A stretch of DNA of 64,000 bases from Mytilus californianus (taxonomy: Eukaryota > Mollusca > Bivalvia > Mytilida > Mytilidae), in the NCBI RefSeq assembly GCF_021869535.1, contig NW_026262668.1, positions 63,208,058 to 63,272,057 of the forward strand, in the 5' to 3' direction. The notes beneath the pieces were generated by a model. That model did not search any database. It had not been told where the DNA came from and was given only the letters and a program-made list of their open reading frames with translations. The number at the start of each line of letters is the position of its first letter. The stretch's first letter is position 1. The translations under genes and the position numbers were made by a program. Below, in pieces: positions 1-12,112 of this stretch.

Positions 1-754
1 TCTGTGCCATGTGGTTTTCGTTGTTGTGGTTTTATTTTGTGTGTACGTTTATTTTCTCGAAGGAGTCGGTTATTAATGGATGTTGTGGTCTGTTTTACTA
101 ATTCTGTGGTTGTTCCTGTTGTCCTTTTTATGTATTATTTCTTAAAAAGTACAACACACTTCATTTCTATGTCTATATGCTTTTTCGAAACCATAAGTTA
201 CAGTGTTGCGGTGATTTCAGTGTCGCAATTACCGTTAATTAGTACGAAAAAATATGCAACAAATTATCTATATGACAAACATTTATGCATGTGAAACTTG
301 GGTTCTGTTTTAAATCATTTAGGTGCATTTTTAGTTTATTTTTTCATATTCTAGGTCAGGAATGTCCCACAAATTCTATAGATCAATAATTTTATATGCT
401 TTCGCATATTTATACATTCTTGGCTTTCTAACGTTTGGATTTGAGCGTTCCCGTTAGAGGTAAATCCGGAAAAGCGCTTCGGACGCATGGAATTTATAAA
501 GTGTTGTTTTCCAATTGAAAAGTAGGTTTTTCCTCAATTTTACAGCGAAACATATAATTTGTTAAATTTTTGATAAATGCTAGTAATTAGTTAATGAAAA
601 AATCATTAATCAATAATAAATAAATGCAAACATAACCTGCCAGAAAATCTTAAATATTCTAGGGAAAAAAGAAATCATCTTACGTTTCACTCGACATTAT
701 AGATGGAAAAACTGTTAGATGATATAAATTTTATCAAACGGAAATAGAAATTAC
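1..754. other. Left-edge non-coding stretch (intron or 3' side of gene 1)
   Basis: I read both strands for a further exon of the minus-strand THH1/TOM1/TOM3-like gene and found none with proper splice sites. The bases 300-510 belong to a dispersed repeat family that recurs near 28190 and 31225. The stretch is therefore probably intronic, with the last exons left of the window. Open frames here show no recognisable protein. Confidence 0.5.
300..510 (+). repeat. Dispersed repeat, 'gcgttcc / aagcgcttcg' family
   Basis: It shares the order of a 'tacattcttggctttc' block, a 'gagcgttcc' block, 'aggtaaatcc', 'aagcgcttcg' and 'aatttataaag' with 31225-31445, and the second half with 28190-28260. The sense of all copies is plus. 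No coding content is seen. Such a sequence recurring three to four times in 64 kb is a high-copy genomic repeat. Confidence 0.7.
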
Positions 755-3700
755 CTTAAAGTACACTTCAACTCCATAGACTAGGAAGAACACAACAGCA
801 ATTATGAGCAACAAACCAACGCAGCCATTGCAAATTCTGTATATATTATTCTGTAAGGAAAGAAATGGATGCCTTGTTACTTTTCATAATATGTATACAG
901 CCTTTTAGATGTGATTTTATTCAATTAAGTTTACGAAATTAATTAGAGAGAGAAAATTAAAACGACGAACATTCATAAGCCACGATAGACACATGGAATC
1001 CTTCAAAAAGTAAAAAAAAAAAGACATCGACATGCATACAACTGCCCAAAATTATAACCGAATAGATTAGAAGAATATGTATAAAAGACAAGATAATTTA
1101 GAACGTTCTATAGTTAAACATGTTTTGCTACTGTATTTGATATATATAAAGATTTATGTCTCTCTTTCTTTTCAAAACTTAGATTTTGCATAAGTTTATA
1201 TCTAACATATAACATGAATGATGTTTTTAATCCTTGTCGACCACAGTTTTGGAGTTCGTAAATGTTATCTTTTTTGTGTTGTCATATATCCGTACGTGTT
1301 GTCTGTAATGAGTTAGCATATAAGTCATGTTTCATGCGCCTCTTGTTTTTAAATATTACAACGTAACGTCCTTCCTTCCTGTAGAAATGATAATATTTAT
1401 TTAGACTTCTTTCGTGACGTTAAAGAATTCAACTAGTTTTTGAAGTTTTGTTATTACATATATTGATGAATTGGATAATGAGTTTGCCCTCGTTTGACTA
1501 AATTGTTTGATTGAATTATAGCTCCATAACTCGGTCAGAAATTTAGAAATTTTATACAAATTGGCAATGATACCACATCTTCACTTATTTATATAATTGT
1601 TATGATTTATACGCTCGCAAATATTGAATTGATTTTATTGTTCTACAAAGTGAGTAAAAATTATTTCTTTTGATGCACATTTGGGAAATTATGTGCAAAA
1701 TTTACTCGTGCATCCTTTCTATTGCTGCAGATTCATTATTTAGTTGTGTATTGTTGAATAACATATATAGTTTGCGTTCTGCTCTGGTGGACTTACTTTG
1801 CTCTTTTGTAACATCCAATGCTTTATTGATATCACATATTTTTCAAAAGGCACAAATGGTAAATCAAGGTAAAATCGGTATCTTGTCAAGGAATTGTTGT
1901 CTTGAATTTGTCGCTAATACGTAAAATAAATGTTAAGTCTATGTTCTGGTCTTTTGTAAAAATATAAGGCTGTTGTTGTAGGAGGGACATTCGTGTCATC
2001 TCCACAAATCTAGATTGTGTTGGTTACAGACACTTTTTATTTGCTTCACAACTGTTCTAGATCTTCATTCACCAGAATGATCTAAACCAGTGAGAACACG
2101 GTATTACTTTTTATATCAATCCATTTACATCTTTATGATACATTTACTTTGATATTAGAATAACTAGAAAAATATGTCATTTATCAGTCAAGCATATGTA
2201 GTATATATTGTCATGTTAAATCAGTAAGATGTTTTTATTAAGTTTTCGTTTTATATTTTACAATACTTACCGAAATGACAGGGTCATCTATATCTGTAGC
2301 AATTAGCTGTGTGACAAGTAATCCTAATATGACGACATTGAATACAACAAATCCTATAATAGATTTACTCAGGAATCTTGGTTTATCACAGTCAATACCC
2401 TCCAAATGAAATGCCTGAGGTAAATATAAAATAGTTTAAAGTGTATGTTTATACTTAACTTTCATGTATAGCAAATATAGCTGTCTTTTGTGAATCAAAT
2501 TTGGTTGTTTTAGATGTGGTGCAATGCTTTTGGTAGATACAATGCACTTTGAAATTTATAACGTGTTGTTTTTATTTTTTGATCAACCATACCCTTTTGT
2601 AAATGCAATGCAATGCAGCTGTAAGCCTTGATTTTCTGTAAGTTTCTGAAGGAGCAGAATGACGATTTTCAATTTGTTTCAGCAATATTGATATTTCGAA
2701 GAATAATTACAAGTACAGTTCAATTTGTCAAAACTATTCAACATTTGTGATGAATTTTAGACTTTTTATATATTTTCTTTTCTGCGATGCCTTTTTACTA
2801 GTCTATGCTACCATCTTATATCATGATTACCATATTGCTTGATTGGGATTTTTTGCGTATATAGTGTGTGACCCCTTAAGTTATACTCATGTAGTCAGAA
2901 CCATGTGGTATTTCTTTGAAATTCAGATAACATTATTTTCAATTCGTTCGAATTTGAATTTCCGACACCAAAAGTGTATCTCCATACTTGTATATGGGGC
3001 AAACCTTCAGATACAGAATTGTATTATATTTCACAGTTCGTTCCATCTCTTTTAGCTGTCACCAAGTTTCTTCTTTTTAGAATACCTTATGATGAAAAAA
3101 ATCCTATAAATAACTATTTATAGAATGTGTTTTTGGTTATGTCTAATTACCTCTGCCCAGAAACATACTATTAAAGATGAACCCGATAATAATATAGGAT
3201 AATAAGCACTCCACAAATGTATTGAGGCTTGATCCGATATGTGCATCTAAAAAAAATATATATCACTTTAATATGCACAGGATGATACATTTGTTTATTG
3301 ATGACAACGCACATAAGCACTGTACGAGAGATTCTTGGAAATTTTGGTAAGTAAAAACAAAATGTCTTTATATCATTCCATCTGCATAATCTAGTATACA
3401 TTTTTTATAGGTTTTAACATAAATTTTAACACATTTCGACTCGAAAAATGCACCGCCTATGTTTTATATTTAAGCCTCGTTGCAGACAGTGGAAAAATTG
3501 ACAAAGAACATTTTTCTGAATGTTCTGCAGACATCTCATACATACCTTTGTAAAGAAATAAACACCTCTGATAGCTGTTGCAAAGATAGTCAATATGTAC
3601 AACAGTTTAGGACCTGTTATTTTGAAAACTTTTTTCCAAGACTTCGTCTTTTGCTTTTGGTATTCATTGCTTATACATAAAAACTGGAATAAAACATACA

Positions 3701-6700
3701 TATACACTCAAACATTTCATAATTTGTGAAATTATTTCTACTTTATTATTTTCCGGAGCACTTGAGATCCGCCACCCCCCCCCCCCCCCCCGAATTTTGG
3801 GAAAGCACTGCAGATAGTTTGAATAGTTGAGAAGGTAGTTATAGAGCAATAGTTCACGAGGTTAAACCGGTTTTACGGTCTTTAACGTTATATTAGTCCA
3901 TTTTATCTATAACATCATGTTGTGATAGCGGAAATTAAATCATCCGTTTCAATATCAATGATTCGGTACTGTTGATGTAGTGCCATATGACAAAAAGCCA
4001 GGGCTTCATTAGTAACTAGATTCAAGTGATACATTTTGTCTATAACATTCGTTTTCATAGAATCATTTTATTTTACTAAAACTAAGGTTGCATGTTGACC
4101 TTAGCAATTTGGTGTTTTGTTTATTTTTGTTTGTTTTCTATCTAAGTCTAATTTATCATGCTTTTGGTCTCGAGTTTACATATAAATTAATATTATGCTG
4201 TGAAAACGCAGATCAAATTAATCGGTTTGAACAAAGATATCTTACAAATAAAATCTTTAAAGCAAGTAAATACCGAAGTGACAAAATTAAAGCGAGAGAC
4301 CAATATAAAAACAATACGTGATGTTGCAATGGTTCAACGTTTTATGTTCTTTTAAAACCTAACCGAGCTAACAATATATATGATAACTTTTACCGAAATT
4401 GGTACCTGAGTTCACCCCCGGTTTTTTGTGGGGTTCTTGTTACTCAGTCTTTTGTTTTCTATATGATGTTGTTGTTGTTGTTTGTCATTTCGTTTTTTTT
4501 TTTTTAATTTTTGGCCATGGTATTGGTTGTACTATTGAACTTGAATGCCCCTTATGTATCTTCTCTTTTTGTGGTCAAACTGCATCATGCAACATTAAGA
4601 CAGAAAAATAAATCTATTTAAAATGTAAAATTAGGAAATCACGTTCGATAAATGTCTAAATACAAACATGAAATGGAGATCCTTAACATTCATTTCTAAA
4701 TAATATAAAATGATTAAAAATTACCAGTTGAACAAATGAAACTAGACATAGAAAAACAAATATTGTACCAAACGCCATAAAGTATCCGAGGTTTGCATCT
4801 TGGCATGAACCACCAGTAAATTGGATCTGAAATTCAAACATTAATGATATTAATAATTGAATTGAGATGTTTTCTTATTTAGTAAGTATTACAAAGTTAC
4901 TTTTGGTCTTTATTATGTATTTAATTAATAGTGTAGTGCATATAGTATTTGATTTAGCCTTCAAAATGTTTGATTTGAGCGCCACTATTTGAGTCGTATG
5001 TAGACAAAACTCGCGTCTGGCGTACTAAACTGTAAGCCTGGTATCTTCGTGGAGTTCCTACTATAATAGTATATTTGGCTCACGTCTGGCATACTAAACT
5101 GTAAGCCTGGTATCTTCGATGAGTTCCTACTATAGTATATTTGGTTAAGATGATACAAAAAGATTAATTATGAATAAAAAGTTATTGGAGTAAATCTGTT
5201 GTGTTTTCGTTTGGATATTGTGTTATGTCTTATCGTTTGTGGTTTGAATTCTGTATTACCGGTACATTTTATAAATATCTTATTTGTCAGTATAGTAGAG
5301 TTAATTTCCATTTTTCATGGATGAAGTATTGTGTTAGTCCAAATAATTATGACGTCGTCACAGCATTTATTTAAAATAGCCTTTCAATACCGCCATAGTC
5401 ATGATAATTGTTTGGACTAGTATTGTGAAAATAATTGTATGAATTTCAAGATTATATATTCGTTACAAAAATACGACACTGTTTGTGATGTCCTGTGCTA
5501 TCGTTAATGGAAGATGATCTTTGTTATCCTGCGGTTTACATGTTGTAACGACTATGATGTTATTTATTTGTGCGTTCCTCTGTGCTGGGTGTTCTTGCGT
5601 TTGTTTGTGCTGTATTTCTGTCACGTAGTGTTGTTATTATAGCGATATATCTTACAATTGCCATATAAGCGGGAGGTTTGGCTAGCCATAAAACCAGGTT
5701 CAACCCACCATTTTTTTTCTTAAAATGTCCTGTACCAAGTCAGGAATATGGCAGATGTTATCAAATAGTTCGTTTCTATGTATGTTGGCATTTGTTTTGT
5801 TGCACTTCAGTGTTTCTGTTATTCCGTTGTTTCCTCTTATAGTTGATGTGTTTCCCTCGGTTTTAGTTTGTAAGCCGGATTTGTTTTCTCTCAATCGATT
5901 TATGACTTTTGAACAGCGGTATACTACTGTTGCCTTTATTTATCAACACTTTTTAAAAGCCTTATATACTTGTATGTTTGTTTGAACATCTAAATGGGTA
6001 TGCACAATCTTCTCGGGTTTAGATTGGGATAATATCTGTTTGTTTTATTTTATTTTGTTTAACATTATATTAAACAATTTAGTGAAATGATGAAATAATA
6101 CACTATTATTTCATGATGAATACATTTATAGATACGTAAATAAATAAATTAATTATTAACATCACTAGTAAACCAATTTTGATCTGAAACGGTAATTTCG
6201 ATCTGACCAGTCTTGTTTTGACTTTCAGTGAATTTTCAGACTTATCCACTGCGGTAAATGCAGTACTGTTATGTCAATTCGCCTGCAGTTAATCCAATTC
6301 TGTCCATTCTATGTTCAGTTGTTGTTATTTACCTGTACAAATCAACATCATACTAAATTGTCTGAAAAACTACTAAACAGTACAGAATTGACTGCAAGTC
6401 TAAAAGTCTGCACAGCACTGATTTACCGCAGTGGATAATTTCATCATAAAAATAAGGCTTAAAATTGTGTACGCCAGACGACCGTTTCATCTACAATAGA
6501 CTCAGTGACGCTCGAATCATAAAAGTAAAAATGTTCAAATAAGATACGAAGTTGAGGTGGATAAGTCAGAAAACAGACGGAAAAACTGACCATAAATGAA
6601 TTTTTATTGTTCAGACTTTTCTGATGATGTTAAGATCAAAATGACTGTTTCAGACTAAAATTCATTTACAAGTGTATATACGTGCAACTTCAAATTGATG

Positions 6701-7015
6701 ACCTTTAAAAAAAATCAAAACATTGTATCGCTTTTGTTGTTGTATGCTTTATACACTGACCAATTCGGTCATTTTCATGTTATAACGAAGTCAGGATGTT
6801 GGAAAAATCATTACTTGGTTTACATAAGTTTATATCTACTTGAAGCAATGGGACAATGTTATACATACCAAACATATACACTGTCCATCTTGACAAAATC
6901 CATTCCCCGAACAATTTTTATGAACGCATATATCGTCTTCCATTGATTCAGTAAATCCGAGAGCATATTTAGCATAAGCGGTGACTGCCATTTTAAAAGA
7001 AACCGTTGATGTCAT
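755..7015 (-). CDS. EGF-like plus THH1/TOM1/TOM3-type multi-pass membrane protein (3' part outside window)
   Basis: Six exons can be joined: 7015-6869, 4826-4725, 3683-3546, 3246-3151, 2414-2271 and 850-755. All five introns have GT/AG ends and all are phase 0; together they give 241 codons. The start is the ATG at 7015-7013, with an in-frame TAA six bases upstream. Residues 30-57 carry six cysteines (30, 35, 41, 46, 48, 57) spaced like an EGF module, including C-x-C-x8-C. Hydrophobic segments follow in exons 2 to 6. The 'IRGVYFF', 'LIVCFWAE' and 'FFLVYGVEVYF' stretches resemble the THH1/TOM1/TOM3 membrane domain, known from plant tobamovirus-multiplication proteins and present in other eukaryotes. 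The protein is probably in a membrane with the EGF module outside. Two more membrane segments would be expected left of the window. A GPR137-like identity is the main alternative. Function is unknown. The introns hold dispersed repeats. Confidence 0.75.
4390..4590 (+). repeat. Dispersed 'cacccccggttttt...gccatgg' repeat, copy A
   Basis: It contains 'cctgagttcacccccgg', a 'cagtcttttgttttcta' block, a long T/GTT-rich tract and 'ggccatgg', in the same order as 7219-7392 and 8345-8540 (plus strand) and 13845-14310 and 30035-30240 (minus strand). It lies in intron 2-1 of the minus-strand gene. It looks like a high-copy mollusc retroposon fragment. No ends or target-site duplication are clear. Confidence 0.7.
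4970..5145 (+). repeat. Tandemly duplicated ~75-bp segment with a dispersed 'gtctggcgtactaaa' motif
   Basis: The block 'gtctggcgtactaaactg' to 'gttcctactat' occurs twice in a row (about 5015-5070 and 5088-5140). The parent repeat, with 'gccagacg', 'gtttcgtcta' and 'agtgacgct' blocks, also appears near 6465-6530 and 28330-28400. The duplication is local and the family is dispersed. Confidence 0.6.
5640..5880 (+). repeat. Dispersed 'accaggtt(t)aa(c)cccaccat' repeat, copy A
   Basis: It carries 'gctagccataaaaccagg', 'cccaccatttt', 'tgtaccaagtcaggaatatg' and a T/G-rich tail. The same blocks in the same order are at 18165-18470 and 30455-30640 (plus strand) and 13850-14170 (minus strand). It is therefore a dispersed element and not a gene, although it leaves short open frames on both strands. 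Confidence 0.7.
6241..6440. repeat. Short inverted-repeat element (MITE-like)
   Basis: The segment 'ttatccactgcggtaaat' near 6241-6260 is matched in inverted orientation by 'atttaccgcagtggataa' near 6420-6438. This makes a roughly 200-bp unit with near-perfect 18-bp terminal inverted repeats. Internal parts pair only partly. It lies in intron 1 of the minus-strand gene. A clear target duplication was not found. Confidence 0.6.
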
Positions 7016-7218
7016 TATTTAATACTGATATGTCTATGTCTATTTGTAGTAAATTTCATTTAATACCATGGCCAACAACAAATAATCATGAATGTATCTG
7101 AAATGAAACATGAATGTTTTTTTATCAAAACTATGTATATACAAAAATGATACTGAATATAATGATTAGCGACATGTACATACAATATAATAGAGAAAAA
7201 AATTGCACAGATAACGAG

Positions 7219-7392
7219 AGAGTATCACCCCCAGTTTTTGGCGGGGTTCGTGTTGTTCAGTCTTTTGTTTTCTATGCTGTTTTGTGTACTGTTGTTTGTC
7301 TGTTTGTCTTTTTCTTTTTTAGCCATGGCGATATCAGTTTATTTTCAACTTTTGAGTTTGAATGTCCCTTCGGTATCCTTCGCCTCTTTTAA
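7219..7392 (+). repeat. Dispersed 'cacccccagttttt...gccatgg' repeat, copy B
   Basis: The order 'tcacccccagtttttggcggggttcg', 'cagtcttttgttttcta', 'tgttgtttgtctgtttgtc', 'gccatggcg' and 'gaatgtcccttcgg' matches the copies at 4390 and 8345. The open frames it produces on the plus strand come from the low-complexity T-rich content. It lies just upstream of the first coding exon of the minus-strand gene. Confidence 0.7.
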
Positions 7393-8344
7393 AAAAAAAA
7401 GGTTTGTCATTTTTCAGACATCCTGCATAAATTCACGTGCTTTAAGTCTAGTGTGATACCTACCTTAAGAAATCGAGTACTATATTATCAATATTGTAGC
7501 TGACACAAATGTCATCTACAACCTCAAATTCCATTGTATGTTTTTATACTCAAATCTTGTCTCAATTAAAAAAGTACAGTGTAAATCCGCCAAACAAATG
7601 GAACGAACTTTGACCCTATATTAATATTCGACAAAAATACTAAATGTTCGATTCAATATTTTAAATCTGAGTGTCAATTCAATTACATCAATTTGGTGTC
7701 CTTATACCTTCAGTTATAAAAAATCAAAAGAATAACAAATTTCAAAGCAAATAACAAAATTTTAAAAGTAAATTGTATTGGTGATTTGATGTAAGTAATA
7801 AAAATGTTTCAAACTTACAATGTCATTTGAATCCTAGGTAAAATTTTCATTGTATTGATTAGATACTGAAATATGTCGGACCATTTGTAAACATTCATCG
7901 TTGTTATCTCAAATTTATTGATTAAGTTGATAATACGTCTAGGGTAGACCTAATATATCTATGTACGGTAGAATCAGAATTACTCAAACGTTTAAAAAAT
8001 CGCTTTCGCTTTTAAGTATATCTGAAAAAGGACATTAAAGATACATTGCATTATTGGTATTCCCACCAACATGTAGATTTAGAAAAGGTTTAGCTGCCAT
8101 CTTCTAGCCATATATTCTTCGTCATACTGATATGCATATTCATTTTTGGGATATCCTTGAATATCTGATATAAGATATGCAGTTGTTTTGTCAATTAAAC
8201 TTACTTTAATAGCTATGCAGTAATTGCAATTTGGCGATAAAGCTCAAATCAAATGACCAAAAACAAATCAAAATAAAAACTGTCTGGAAACTATATTTTA
8301 CTAAGCTACATTAGAGGTAGGTTAAAAATACTCAACTTAACCTA

Positions 8345-8540
8345 CCGGAGCACCTGAGATCATCCCCGGTTTTTGGTTTGGTTCGTGTTGCTCAGTCTAT
8401 AGTTTTCTATGTTGTGTTTTGTCTACTGTTGTTTGTCTTTTTGTCGTTTTTAGTTTTTGCCAGTTTGTGATCGACTTATGAGTTTGAAGTTTTAATGTTA
8501 ATTCTTTTTGGTATTTTTTGCCTCTCTTTTATAGGGTTGT
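8345..8540 (+). repeat. Dispersed 'catccccggttttt' repeat, copy C
   Basis: It begins 'ccggagcacctgagatc', continues 'ccccggtttttggtttgg', 'cagtctatagttttcta' and 'gttgtttgtctttttgtcg', and ends with 'cctctctttt'. This matches copies A and B. It is intergenic. The start motif 'gcacctgagatca' also ends the minus-strand copy at 13845-14310, which marks one end of the element. Confidence 0.7.
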
Positions 8541-9075
8541 GCATTATGGGACTACTCTGCCTTTTTTCGTTTGTTTTTGTACGTTTTTTCGTTTCATTCC
8601 CTCATTGTATTTTGTTTGGAAGCTGTAATGCTCGGTTTTATAAACGGAAAGGTCACTTTTAATTAGGAAATCTCGTAAATTGTACACGACATTCTAAACC
8701 GGAAGAGGGCTGATACAGATTTTTCATGTAAAGGCTGACAAAGGATATAGGACGTCGATATCATCCCCCGTACAAGCCCACCGGTCTGATAAGTGCCGTC
8801 TTCCCTTTATGCTATAACAAGGTTATCACAAAGAAAAAAACGTATATTCGTTTTGCACAAACACTAAAATACAGTTTATTCTACTTCTTTTGACAACTTG
8901 TTATGATTTCACTGTAATTATACTAACTAGACAAGACAATATCACACCACTAATATTTAACAGTTTAAGTCATCATGTCCTACAGTCTAGTTCATTTCTA
9001 TTTATATCTAGTCTTTTTCGACAAGGCTACGAAATAACTGTGATTTGTAAACCTTCAGTAACGAAGATGTAAAAA

Positions 9076-9081
9076 TAATAT

Positions 9082-9120
<39 letters not shown>

Positions 9121-9184
9121 TTATTTTTATTTATTTATTTATTTATTATTTTTATTTATTTATTTATTTATTTATTTATTATTT

Positions 9185-9251
<67 letters not shown>

Positions 9252-9286
9252 TCTATTTATTTATTTATTTATTTGTTTATTTATTC
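9076..9286. repeat. (TTTA)n microsatellite
   Basis: This is a run of about 210 bases of tttattta repeats. Three 'tattattttta' interruptions occur in its first half and single substitutions in its second half. The long pure tract suggests length polymorphism. Confidence 0.95.
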
Positions 9287-10019
9287 TAAATGCACCTTCA
9301 TCAGGTTTTCACATAAAAAGAATATACTAATTTAAATCGAACAAAATCAATTGTTGATGAGTTTTTTCTGTTTATCTAGTTAAATGATAATCGCATATAT
9401 ATATATACGTCTAAATATGTGAAAACTTTACGGCAGACGTTCTCCATCGAATAACCTGTGGTTATACAGGGTTAACACCATAATCTATATATTCTTCGTC
9501 TCAAATTTAGCCCAACAATGTTAGATCTGCACATTTGCGTTATGCATATATCTATATATATATAAACAAGTCTAAATTGAAAACAACGTTCAAACCTATG
9601 ATTGCGTTGGATAAAAACCGCAATTTTTATACGTGTGCATGCAAAACAAATTTCTTGGTAGAGGGGTCTAAATACAGCTCAAACAACATTTTCCAAAAGA
9701 AGATATAAATATATATATATATAGATATATGTATTTAAATATGTGTAAAGATTTATTTTTTAAAATTATAACAAATAATGTTTATTATTCAGTTTTTGAA
9801 TTTAATAAAAAGAGAAAAACATTTTCTCTCATCTCCTCTTCCGAGGAAAAAAGTAAAACAAATGTTAGCAAACAAAATAACCTTGCTGTTAAATTTTATT
9901 AATTGGTGGAGACACAATAATACTAAAAAACCCGCAAGACTTCTTCCAAAATATGTAAATATCTAATCCTATTAGGCTAAAATAGCATAGGTATATCTTT
10001 CTTTATGCACTGTCTTAAA

Positions 10020-11260
10020 ATTGAAGAAAAAATATTACGCCTATCCATTTATGTTTCTTTTACAGTTCAGTTAGAAACAGATGAAGTTTTATATAAAAAG
10101 TTGAAACTACTGTTTTTCTAACACCAAACTTGACAGGAATAGTGTTTGACAAATGCTCTATTTAAGAAATAATTCATGGAAGCCATAGATTTGTTGTAAA
10201 TTTACACATGGCCTGGGCCGTGATATTCGAATTTTATCCTGAGCGTTAGCGAGGGATAAAATTAACGAATATCACGGCCCAGGCCATGTGTAAATTTACA
10301 ACAAATCTATGGCTTCCATGAATTATTTTGATTCTAATAGGACAAATACGGTCATTAAAAAACTGAAGCGAGGGTGGGTATGCCGTGTGTGTCGCTATTC
10401 TTTTTTACTCCCTGTTAGATAAAGCTTAAACCTTCTAATAAATATGTAGCTTACAGCAAATATTTCGCAAATAACTGCTAGAAAAATGTGTTTAATTCTT
10501 TTAACTCTCAAACCCAACATTTGCCATTTGTAATTTACATGTTTTTCTCGTAAGCAACCGTCAAATCCAAAGTTGACATTTCGTAACTAAGGAGCCGCCA
10601 TGTTGACTTGCTGAAACAGTAAATATGCGAATAATGCAATAGAATAGAAAATAAAACAAACCCTACCTCAAAAATTCATTTTAATGCAATATAATACGAA
10701 CTTCCATGGTTCACGTAACGGAAAAACATTCAGCTTTAGCGTTTTCATTTGTATGACGTCATGTTTTGAAATGACTTAAATGCGCCAAAAGCATTAACGG
10801 ACTTTCGCGGAATTTTAATTTATTTTGATTCTGTAGATTTCTCCGAGCTATTGTGCATTTATTTTTTTTTGTTATGCATCCGAATAAGAATAGAAGTTCT
10901 GTAGTCTTTTTTCAATTGTAATTTTTAAAACAATAAAATCGGCATAGCGTTTGCAAATAAGTTCCGATACATGTGGATTTACGTAGGAGGTATTTTGTAA
11001 CATCCATTATTATGTATATCTCTGAGTCTGAGCTAAGTATAGATATATCGAGTATTTTATCATGGTGTTGTTTACAAAGCGAAAGAAGCATGTCATATTA
11101 GAATCAACATTGATATTAAAGCGTAAAATCAAAATAGTATAATTTTGTAGTTTGTATTTGTTACTTGCCTTAAAGAACTGTTTTGCATACAATGAAAACT
11201 TAAAATAGCTTTACATGTTCGTGTCCCTCACGGACCCTAATGGGTAGTTAAGAACTTATT
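10020..11260. repeat. Dispersed repeat interrupted by a ~0.93-kb insertion
   Basis: The flanks of this region (about 10050-10166 and 11100-11260) match the continuous stretch 15423-15740: both have 'gttgacaaatgctctatt'-like sequence leading directly to 'attgatattaaagcgtaaaatc'. In this copy the two halves are separated by about 930 bases that begin with a 162-base palindrome. The related copy at 15423 acts as an empty site. The insertion has no recognisable protein. Confidence 0.6.
10167..10328. repeat. 162-bp foldback palindrome (MITE-like)
   Basis: The left arm starts at 'aaataattcatggaagcc' and runs through 'cacatggcctgggccgtgat'. The right arm is its almost perfect inverted copy, ending '...ggcttccatgaattattt'. 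The loop is 'tgagcgttagcga', and there is a two-base insertion in the right arm near the loop. The arms are about 70 bases each. It sits at the left end of the inserted segment described for 10020-11260. Confidence 0.9.
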
Positions 11261-11327
11261 TTATGCTAAGCAGAAGATTTGGATTTTAATAATTATTGAC
11301 CCTGCTTATAGAAAGTAGTATCTATTT

Positions 11328-11570
11328 AAGGAATGACTGTAATATTTTGTCTGTCTATGAAGAAATAACCCCAAAAATGTGGTACACAATTTCGAATATT
11401 ACAGTCAGTCCTTATAATTTAATTCTAAATTCCATTTTTAAGGAGTAAATCATGAAAGGACGTTGATGACGTCACGGTCACATGACAAAATTATGTCTAT
11501 GAGCTGATAGACAAAAAACTTTCAGCCAATCAGAAGACGTGTTACATCCAAAATTAAATTATTTATTTAT
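11328..11570. repeat. Hairpin-family repeat, copy 1 (shortened stem)
   Basis: It shares 'aaggaatgactgtaatattt', 'gtctatgaagaaataac', 'aaaaatgtggt', 'atattacagtc', 'tgatgacgtc', 'atgacaaaattatgtctatg' and 'agaagacgtgttacatcc' with 41363-41670. Here the inner stem is shortened compared with the second copy. Both copies have the hairpin on the left and a roughly 150-base non-palindromic right part, so the hairpin is one end of a larger element. Confidence 0.8.
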
Positions 11571-11936
11571 AGTATGTTCGATTACATTTTGTCAATCGTT
11601 ATATCACTATTATTTGGTTTGTCTGATTAATATTGACATTAAATTGATTTGACTTTGTGCTTTAGTATGTGTGTGATGGGGGAAACACTCGTATTTACTT
11701 CAAACTTGGAATGCGATATGACTTCATCCTGTTTTAGTGGTTCGCGCCTTTCTGTCGTTTTTTTCTGATTGCTGTATTTTTGGTGCATTTTTTTGTGTGT
11801 AGGGTATGTTATTGTCTCTCCTCCATATTTTAATTTTATTTTGTCTGCTTAATATAATATTCTTGTGGGACTCTTTACCAATAAAACTAATTGAAGTCTT
11901 CGTGTAACAGTCTGATAAGACCTTTGGTTTTCACGT

Positions 11937-12112
11937 TTGAATGGTTTTACACTAGTAATTTTTGGGGCCCTTTATAGCTTGCTGTTCGGTGTGAGCCAAG
12001 GCTCCGTGTTGAAGACCGTACTTTGACCTATAATGGTTTACTTTTATAAATTTTGACTTGGATAGAGAGTTGTCTCATTGGCACTCATACCACATCTTCT
12101 TATATCTGATTA
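11937..12112 (+). repeat. SINE-like mussel repeat, copy 1
   Basis: It contains 'gaatggttttacactagtaa', 'ggccctttatagcttgctgt', 'gtgagccaaggct', 'gaagaccgtact', 'gacctataatggtttac' and 'gttgtctcattggcactcat'. A nearly identical copy is at 13197-13372, an inverted one at 51128-51300, and related inverted sequence is at 14660-15160. It reads like a SINE with a conserved centre. I saw no clear RNA-polymerase-III promoter boxes. Confidence 0.8.

Noticed and set aside
4-294. 96-codon plus-strand open frame
   Set aside because: Low-complexity T/G-rich sequence with no recognisable domain, in what is probably an intron of a minus-strand gene.
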